A stretch of DNA of 64,000 nt from assembly GCA_005408345.1 (NCBI GenBank), contig SEMN01000223.1:62001-126000 (forward strand), written 5' to 3'. Source of the stretch: Macquaria australasica (Eukaryota; Chordata; Actinopteri; Centrarchiformes; Percichthyidae). Positions 55,618 through 64,000 of this stretch are shown here, one piece after another. The notes under the pieces are model-generated. The model did not search any database and was not told the DNA's origin. It worked only from the letters and a program-made list of their open reading frames with translations. The translations under genes were made by a program, and so were the position numbers. Position 1 is the first letter of the stretch. Every line of letters starts with the position of its first letter.

Positions 55618-55815
55618 ATGCCTTCAGCGCTGGCCGTGTTCGCCTGCCGACCAAACTCGCACCCATTCCAGGAGCGGCATGTATACCTGGATGAGCCAGT
55701 CAAGATCGGCAGGTCGGTGGCTAGGTGTCGCCCGGCCCAGAACAACGCCACCTTCGACTGCAAGGTGCTGTCCAGGAATCATGCCCTGGTCTGGTTCGAC
55801 CACAAGACCGGCAAG
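55618..55815 (+). CDS. slmap: SLMAP, first coding exon (gene continues beyond the window)
   Basis: Sarcolemma-associated protein, a tail-anchored membrane protein with an N-terminal FHA domain; as a STRIPAK subunit it binds phosphorylated MST kinases and dampens Hippo signalling. This exon encodes residues 1-66, beginning MPSALAVFACRPNSHP and ending FDHKTGK before a GTAAGA donor. FHA landmarks are present: Gly31-Arg32 (KIGRSVARC) and Ser52 with Asn54-His55 (LSRNHALVW), the phosphopeptide-binding surface. An in-frame ATG does not occur nearby upstream, which supports this start. The second coding exon, which should begin with an FYLQDTKSSNGT-like sequence, was not found up to 64000, so the next intron exceeds 8.1 kb. 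Coiled coils and tail anchor lie outside. Confidence 0.95.
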
Positions 55816-57070
55816 GTAAGAGAAGATGATAATGACAAGATGACTTTATTACTGTATTTTCCCTTCAGGATTGAATTTCAGATTAACTGGTGTAAATCTT
55901 CACACACAATGATTCTCAGTAATATGTAAATTGCCAGCAGTGCAGCCACAAACACACATGTACCCTTTACATTACACTCTGCAGCAAGACTTTCTCCCAA
56001 GTGTGAACTCTGTTCAGACCTGAACAGATCCAGTTTGATTAAGGGTTCACATCAAGCATGTTTGGAGAGGGAAACGTCGAACTCACATATCCAGCACTGT
56101 ACTTGGAGGGTAATGCATAATCCCAATTGAGCACAGGAAATGTTCACAAAACTCAAGGGATTATGGGTAGAAAGACACAGATGCTGTTCCCCATGCTAGA
56201 AAGGTTTGAAAGAAAAAAACAGAACTAAATAAAGTCTGGATTGATTCTGGATTAATATTCTACCCTCTGCAAAAACATAGATCCTGCTTGAAGATAGTCT
56301 ACCGAAACCTTGTCCAATTGACAAGCTACCTGTGAGACTTCTCTGTGCAAACTCTGCCTGTAATTGTTCAGTTAGAACCTGAATGAACCAAATACAACAA
56401 ATACTTGGTCCTTCTTAACCATGCCAAGGCAAACTGGAACTTTCCATACCTGGCTGGAGACTTTCAGAACCTGTTTAGGTTATGATCCTGGTTGTTGTTT
56501 TGTGTTTCCACTCTACTTTAACAACCGTGAAGGTTAGGATGTATGTCATAATAAATATGAACTATTCTAAAACCAATATGTGTTGTCTGTTAGGGATATT
56601 TTCTCAGATTTTAAACATAAAGATCCAGTACAAAATACAGTAAGTTTAATGTTGTGTGAACTTCTATTTAGTTTTTAACCATTTGGCCATTTGTTTCAAG
56701 TACAGGATCCTATTTTGTTATGTGCCCTGATTCATAAGACAAGTCTTCTTCATCTGCACCAAACACTAAAGGCAAAATCTGAAGCTCATACTACTTATCC
56801 TCACTGTTTTGTCATGAATCAAGAAGCTAAAACAACAAAATAAAAACATCATACAGGAAAAAAGCAGCAAATCATATTTTAGAAGCTGGAACCACTAATG
56901 TTATCGGCACTACGGTCTTCTTCTTATACAGTTTGTCTCTGTATAAAGTAACTAACATTAGGACAAGTGTGCATGTTGAAGACAAAACTTATTGTTTATA
57001 TTTTTTTACATGTATGAATGAATACAACAGAGTAAAAGTTTTGTCAGAAAATGGCTGCAGGGCTCATTTT

Positions 57071-57194
57071 CCAGACAGGAGTTAAACCTAGTCCTGGACT
57101 AAACAAAATTCAATGCAGATTTCCATTGAGGAATGTCCTTAGTCCAGCCAAGCAATGTCCTTAGTCCACTAGGACTAGACTTAATCCTTGTCTG
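57071..57194. mobile_element. Palindromic element with TCCAGACAGG-type arms
   Basis: Left arm CCAGACAGGAGTTAAACCTAG and right arm CTAGACTTAATCCTTGTCTGG are inverted copies with a few mismatches, around an inner pair of TTAGTCC words. I recognise this as a short element frequent in fish genomes; class not assigned. Confidence 0.6.
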
Positions 57195-57772
57195 GGAAAC
57201 CAACCTGTAATTTCTTTAAAATCCACAGGTCTGAGATCTGAAGCAGATGGATCAAATCTGTGCGTCGTAGCATCTGTCGTTGTGTGGCTTCAGTGTGTCT
57301 GTAGTTTCTCTGTAGAACAGGTTGAACAGGCTGAGACAGCACCGGGATTACCCAACTATGTGGCATGCAGGGACTTTGAAATACCCTCTTGTGTGTGTTT
57401 GTGTGTGTGTGTGCGCGCACAGCAGTAGCGTCATCCTTTCCTCTCTTCAGGGATAAGTGCACACACACATGAACTGACCAATATACACTGATTTATTGGC
57501 ATGTGCAATGATTCACCAATATACTAAACTGTATTGAAATTGATTGAACAGAGGTTTAATTGTTTTTGTTAATATAATCAGGTTTTTATGGCTTAAAAAG
57601 GGCTGTGCTGGTACTTTGTTGAGCTGCAAATACAGTCTATCGACTGTCAATATAATGAATCTGGTCACTGACTGGCTCTAAATAATATGCAGTGCTGAAG
57701 TAGCCCGATCATATAAGAAAGACTTCATCAGTGATAAATGAATATACAAAAAGGCACTCTACTGGCCCAAAT

Positions 57773-57840
57773 ACAAGAGGACTCCCTTTTGCAACACCTG
57801 TTTTTGGATAAAGACTTATTCAAAGATGTGAAACACTTGG
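57773..57840. repeat. Left-end fragment of the TTGGCCCAAATA element
   Basis: TGGCCCAAATACAAGAGGAC followed by ACCTGTTTTTGGATAAAGAC; it matches the left terminus (and part of the right inner region) of the element at 35448-36257. Truncated. Confidence 0.65.
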
Positions 57841-57904
57841 TGGACAAATGGACCATATTTAACATCTTTTAAATTGTCACATTTAAATGAAGTTACAGTA
57901 AATC

Positions 57905-57960
57905 TGGGGGTGCCCTGTGACTGAGGGGTTAAGGCACCAGCCGTGAACCTCAGCGTCAGG
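57905..57960 (+). mobile_element. SINE-like A-box fragment
   Basis: GGTGCCCTGTGACTGAGGGGTTAAGGCACCAGCCGTGAACC has the spacing of a tRNA-like A-box region as in the SINE at 47301 but lacks a B box; it ends near CAGCGTC. It is a truncated copy at best. Confidence 0.4.
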
Positions 57961-60900
57961 GACGATGATGATGATAATAATAATAATAATAAGATGCAGT
58001 GAATCAATAAAAATAACACAATAATCACATTTTTTAAATTGGATATAAAAAGATAACTCAAATTTAAGCTAGGTGTGCAAGAACTTGACAAACCCATTTT
58101 TAAAGCTGCTTGGATAGATGCTTGGCTGCTCACATTTGAGCTGTGCTCCTCCATTATAAACAACATACTAATAAAAATGTATGTTTGTGGCTTTTTTTTA
58201 GTAATAAAAGTCAATGAGGAGAAAACATTAAACTTTCTTCAAGCATACGTATTTTTGGCAGCTTATCGCTTCATCATACAAAAGGCCAGAAACGTCAGTC
58301 AAACTTTAAATAGGTCACAACAAGACTTTGAGTTTTTTGATTTATATTAGGTGTTTGATATGATACTTTTAGAGATACGGATAGACTGTTAAAGGGTACT
58401 GGCTCAGTATTCACTCTTTCTCTTTCTTGCAAACACACACACAGAGGAATTAAGCACAAAGACCTGGCTTGCCTAACCAATACCTCATAACTGTCGGTTC
58501 CTCTTGTAGTAAGAACATTGTCTTGTCACATGAGTCTGCAGTTTAAATTGTTCAAAAACCAGCCCACAGTTTCACTTTGCTCTGGTATCCTGTTGAAACA
58601 GAGTTTGATGCAAGTTTGTTGCTTTCACCTGAATTATTCTGCATTGTGAATGAGAGAGAAAGTAGAATAAGGTAAAATGTTAATGGAAACTGTTGTAAAA
58701 TATGTTTTTTACTGCACATATTGACACTTTGTCTCTCTGATGGTTTTTGTGCTCAGCAGTTTTCGCCTCCATCTTGTCTGTGTGTGATAAGTGTGCACTG
58801 GAGAGAAACAGGTGTGATTGGTCGCATCCTGTGATTGATGAACCAATCAGTCAGCCCAGTGATCCAGCAGATTGCTAAATTATTTATGTTGTTGTTTTGA
58901 ACATCAGAGCAGGGTCTTCTCCTACTGTAAGACTGGAAGAGGTCCCACAGAGATCCCTCGCTGACAACAAATCCTGATGTTTTAGATCACTGCAACATGT
59001 TCACTTCTCAGACTCTACTGGAGCTGCTGGAAGAATCACCACATGGTGACGTCATGTCTTTTATGTTTGGTCAATTTTAGCCAGACTGAAATGTGATTAA
59101 GGATGGAGACCTGTAGCACTGTGATTACATGTTATGTACTGTAGCTTGCTGATGTCACGGCCTCCCGCTGGGAGCATTGCCTTGACACTGACTGCTGTGA
59201 AGGAAGGATAGTAGTAATTGAGATGAGCACAGCTGGTGGGATGAATATCTGAAGGGCACTTAGAGAAAATAATGAAGTGTGTTCTTTTTAAAGCAGCAGC
59301 CGTCATGGGAAGGTCAGATCAGACCCAGCTGCTTCTCTCTTAACCCTGAAGGTCCTGGGACTTCAGTTTGGGAACCAGTGTGCAAGAGGAGCTAAGATCC
59401 AGCCAGTCAGAGAGCCTGCAGTCCAACCAGAGGACAGTCAGATGAGATGTCAGTGTTGTGTCATTCACGGTTGCTTCCTTCCTCCGTAACTTTGTCCTCT
59501 GATTGAAATGTGATGAAAGATGTTGTGATTACACGCTATACATAATACAGTTTTTGCCGACTGGAGTCCATCACCACATTTTTCATTTATAGTTCTTTCT
59601 TTTTTATTATCACTGCTACAGCAACCATATATCAAGCCCAGCTGAAGTTTGTTTACATTCCATGAAAACAAGACAAAAACTATGTAACTATGCTAAAAGG
59701 TTGTAAATGTTGGATGTAAGTTGTTTTTCACAGTCCCAAGTTTCCCTTGTCCCTTGCCTACAGATTCTGCATTCATATGCAGATATCTGTTTTATAGAGA
59801 GATTAGTAATGACCAGTCAACATGTCTGTTGTGAAAACAACTTGAAATGCTACTAAGCTAAGAAGTGTCTTTATACTTTTTTGGCATTTTGCTTTATTTG
59901 ACAGAACTGTCAGTAATTGTCATTAAACCAACCAGCCTGTCAGTAAGCCACTCAGAAACCTTTAACAGCCTGTCAGTCAGCCGGTGACATGCTCAGGAAG
60001 ATACGTAGCAGATTAAACCAGATTTAGTGGAAATCTCTAACACAGCTGCATCTCTTAGTCATCCAGTCATTCATCTATCCAGTGAGTGCGTACACTAAAC
60101 CATAACACGTGCCAGTTGACCGGATCAGATCAGGTTTACCCTTCTGGAGGAAACGGTGGTTACACGTCATAACTACATTTGGTAACTCCACCTACAGAGT
60201 CCTGACACTGATCTGTAAAAACAACACTTTCTTTGGTGTCCAAGCTACAACCAGGTTTTAGTAAATGTTACAAGAAAAAGTAAATGGAATATATATTAAT
60301 TCAAGCTGCTAGTCAAGTTCTGGATTTAGTGAAGCATGTGGCTGCTGTGTTTGTTTATAAGAGCAGGTCAGCGTCTGATAGTTGGAAGTTAAAACGTTGA
60401 ATCGCCTGGCTTCCTGCTTCATTAATAGTCTGCTAGCGAGTGCACATACTGCTGCATCAGTGCTGCAGCTATGTGTGATACGATGTTGGAGCTAAATTTG
60501 TCTTCTCTTGTCCTGCTTGTTTTCCTGGTGGCGGCCTATATGCCCCATGAAATACCTCACATCAGGTTCTGCAGCATTTTTCTGCAGGCCATTGTCACGT
60601 TTGGTCAGTGCTCTGTGGAGAATTTAGAGTTGAGAAATGAAAAGAGTGCAGGGGAAACCCAGACTTTGATTATAGCATGAATGAATGGTTTTAAGAGCTT
60701 TATCAGCTTGAAGCCTCATGGTTTAAACAGGTGTAAATACCAGTCGGCAAGTAGAAGCCTGTGCTGGGCTCCACAGAAGGAATATCCCTTCTGCCAGGTG
60801 AAAACAAACCTCATCATTTTATACTTGTGTTTTTCGTACTTTATAAAGGTTATGTACTGTATTTAGCTCTATGGCTGTTGCTCATTTGGAACCTGTTTAA

Positions 60901-63900
60901 ATCTGATTTTACAATTTCTAAAATATGTGGTAGTTAATGTAAACATCAGCTGCTGTCTGCTTATACTGAACCTCTGAAAGTATCCATGTAATTCCACTGT
61001 GATGGAAATAAGTGAAATCATGTAAGTAAAAGCATGGTTGATATCATAAGTTTACATTTTCTTAAGTTTTAAATTTCATCAACTCAATAAATTGTAAAGG
61101 TAGTGTGAAGGTTGTGAAACAAAACAACCCTGGACATTTTTAATTTCTTGGTCAGTGATGCTAGCATGTGTTGCTAATATTTAGCATGTCAACTAAAGCT
61201 GTCAAGTTATATTTGAAAGTCAAACTACTACTCGAACCTTAGGGGAAAAAAAATAAATATTCAACCTGTAATGATCTGTCCCAACTTTAAAACTCATTGT
61301 ATAAGAGCAACAAGCCATGCCTTGCACTCCAGCGGGAGTGTTTGTAAAATGTCACTCTGATCTAGTGCATGCCCTGATGCCCTTAGCAAATTAGACTGCA
61401 AAATGCAGCTACTTTACAGGAAGGTTATCACAGCAACAACAAATATGAATTGACATCTTATTTGTGAAGCACTTAAACAACAGAGACGGCACGACTTAAC
61501 GGAACAATGTAAATTATATACAATGTAGTTTAGGATTAGGCTATGATGATTGCATTTAAAGTAGTTTGGACAAAATATGTATTGGTTTTCTTTTGTTCAA
61601 ACTTGATTTGTTGAAAAAGTTACAGCCCTGTTGGTGATGAGCAAACACTTGGCATGTTTTAATCCTTAACAAGCAGTCTTGGGTTCTAGGCTCTCGATCT
61701 GTTAGCCTGCAACATGGTTACACACCCTCAGGTAGAACTTACCTTAATAAATATGATTTCAGTTTCTGGTGTGTAATGCGCTTTACAGCCTCACTTGTCT
61801 AATAGCATGGCTATGTAATTAGGAGTTCTTGATTTAAGGTCAAAGTAAATGGGTTTAAGGACTTGAATGGCAATTCGTATCAGACCTGGTTGTTACAATC
61901 TTCTCAGAACAGCAATTAATTTTCCAGGATGTTTCATCCTATAGATGCACGTCTTGTTTGTGCTGGGTGAAAGATTGTTATGGTCAGTCTAGTTGTTTGG
62001 TTATGAGAACACACACACACTCCGTACAGCAGATGAGTCATTAGATTGCTGTAGGCCTCAGGTGGAGCCAGATATACTCTAAAATAGAGAACAGATTCTC
62101 CACTTCCTATATCTTCAGTGTTACTGTTGGACTACAAGTAGTAGCAGTCGCTGTCAGTGAGCACAAACTCACTTGTGTGAATAGCTGCATGACTGGAAAA
62201 GCAATTCGTGCAGCTATCAGACCTGGGCGTTACCATGTTTTTGGAATTGATTCAGTCCTAAAATCTCTGAATAAATATGTCGTACATTAAACCCTGACAG
62301 TAGGCAGGCAAATTTCTTTCTGGAAAATACACTGCCCCCCCCCCCCAAGGTGCCACTGCAAAACATAAATCTTCACTGCCACAGCCTCACTGCAAGACAC
62401 AGGCTGCATTCAGGGACCCAGCCCAGTTTATCAGTTATTCAGAGCTGGGTTTTAATACAGCATAATTCACCAGCCTCTTTAGTCTGTTTTTGCACAGGAG
62501 GGTAGTTGGTTTGTGATGAAGACAACCAGAGAGCTAATCAGGCAGTCAACCAGGCAGCCGGTGGAGATCAGTGCTGACAGCAGAGCAGAGCTGTTGTCTG
62601 GTATCAGTATTCCACGGCATGGTAATGGCCTCAATCTGAATACCAACACGGCACAGGAACGGTGTTACACAGACAGGGCACAGCTCTGTAACTCTCTTTA
62701 TATCTGAGTGTGTGTGAAGGAATAAGACACCGTTGGCAGGAAAGACACCCATGCAACCTCAGCTCTGGCATTGTGCATGTGTGTGTGTTCAGTGATAGGA
62801 ATACTGCATCCAGATACAGCAGCAGGACACCATGATGGAGCATTAGAAGAGGATTCGAATCAGAATCAATTCTTTACTCTGTTTCTCCCACCTCTTAGTA
62901 GAAGTGAAATTTCTTTTAGTTAAATGTGCTGTTTCAGTAGAATATGCTTCAGTTCCTACATTACAAGCAGCCACTGGTAAGGATGTCAAGGGTCAGAGGT
63001 CAAGGTGCCTAGATAATATTTGAAGATTGAGGTATTTCAATTATTTTGGAGTATTGAGGTTCAATACCCAGCCCTGTGGATGACGGAAGGGAAAGAACTA
63101 GAGCAGGTCCGATACTGGATTTTTAAGGGATGTGGTTTTCTTACATAAAACTTAAAAGTTTTTAATATACACAGTGTTTTGAAATGCACGGTCTGCCTAC
63201 TTGGTTCGTTACTTTCTGCAGAAACCCTTTTTCCTTAGGTTACCATAGAGCTTAAGATTTTTATTCCTTTTTCTATGTCTTTTTTTCCACCTGTAATTTC
63301 TGTTGTGTTTGTCTGTAGTGTTTGATCCTGACACGTGACATTAACTTTTACTACTTAAACTTGCTGAGCTGGAGGCAGATTTCATAACTTGTTCATACAT
63401 GATGCAAGCCATTAGATGCACTGGAGCCCATTTACTACTTTTACGTCTGTTACGTCACCGTATTCTACACCAACGATTATGTGAAGCTCTATTTCTACAT
63501 ATTGTTAGCTGCTAAATAAGTGAACGTATCCTGTGAACCTTAGAAAAGATTAACATACCCACCTCAGCCGAACATTATCCAGCCTGGCAGGAAGGTTGTC
63601 GTCAAAAAGCCAGAAGCACTAACATGCTTGAGTCTTCAGCTTTTCAACACTTCCTCAGTCAGAAAGGAGGAGGATGCTGTCGACACCATCTGCGTTTATG
63701 AGCTTACTGTTAGAAGTCTCCACCAGACACCAGAACACATGATGCTAAACCCTGGCATGTGGCTTATAAGTTTAGGTTAACTAGAATTACAGCAAAGTTA
63801 TGTCTCCAGACACTGCAGCAGTTTAAAAAAGTTATTCTTTGGAAAATACGTCTTCTGTGTAAGTTACTTCCTTTTCTAATTGAACTACAGAAAGCATTTT

Positions 63901-64000
63901 TCAACAAATTGAAATGTGGGGAGATTCAAAAACCTCTGCATCATTTCACAATACATGATTAAGTATTTAAGTCTTAAATGACACTGCAGTGTATGAAGTG

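Larger units (their letters stand above)
55816..64000 (+). other. slmap: slmap first coding-region intron (partial)
   Basis: No exon was recognised in 8.2 kb. Contents seen: a palindromic element (57071-57194), a fragment of the TTGGCCCAAATA element (57773-57840), a SINE-like A-box fragment (57905-57960) and short A-, C- and CA-runs (a C12 run at 62335-62346). Two segments near 59090-59160 and 59505-59570 look weakly similar (GAAATGTGATTAAGGATG / GAAATGTGATGAAAGATG), perhaps an old local duplication. A 69-codon open frame at 60471-60680 was judged not supported. Confidence 0.6.

Noticed and set aside
60471..60680. 69-codon frame with a hydrophobic start in the slmap intron
   Set aside because: It has a signal-peptide-like beginning but no recognisable family, no clear splice partners, and the length is expected by chance over 8 kb of AT-rich intron.

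Overview
This window is nuclear DNA from a ray-finned fish, probably a percomorph-type teleost. It has short spliced exons with GT-AG borders, very many (GT)n/(CA)n tracts, and small inverted-repeat transposons, tRNA-derived SINE copies and a solo LTR of fish type. The species cannot be fixed from sequence alone. There are no operons, CRISPR arrays or bacterial features.

Layout: (1) 129-8066, + strand, the 3' two thirds of appl1 (PH and PTB domains), followed by a 3' UTR of about 3 kb. (2) 12342-15189, - strand, a complete six-exon ARF GTPase, called arf4 mainly from position. Its promoter shows a TATA box and a full cAMP-response element (CRE). (3) 21467-27731, + strand, a complete five-exon secreted pentraxin-like gene, with a Thr-Arg-Pro-Trp repeat block lying inside the pentraxin fold. 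(4) 34881-50036, - strand, a complete 19-exon dennd6a (605 residues). (5) 55618-55815, + strand, the first coding exon of slmap. The rest of slmap lies beyond the window, behind an intron longer than 8 kb.

The order and orientation appl1(+), arf4(-), dennd6a(-), slmap(+) match human 3p14.3, which supports all four names. The genes share a membrane-trafficking and signalling theme: APPL1 on Rab5 early endosomes, ARF4 at the Golgi, DENND6A as a Rab GEF, and SLMAP as a tail-anchored STRIPAK adaptor. They are separate transcription units. The pentraxin-like gene has no counterpart in the human interval and is the main novelty.

The spaces between genes and the long introns are filled with repeats. 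These include three copies of a hAT-like element, two direct copies of an unclassified element, a TIR element with an AAGTCAAAATT-type core, two inverted-repeat elements nested in trinucleotide arrays of a dennd6a intron, a solo LTR with a perfect 5-bp target duplication, and a strange 0.9-kb ATG/TTTA-word tract just upstream of the pentraxin-like gene. Exon borders were read by eye from splice signals and reading-frame continuity. The summed coding lengths of the three complete genes are exact multiples of three.
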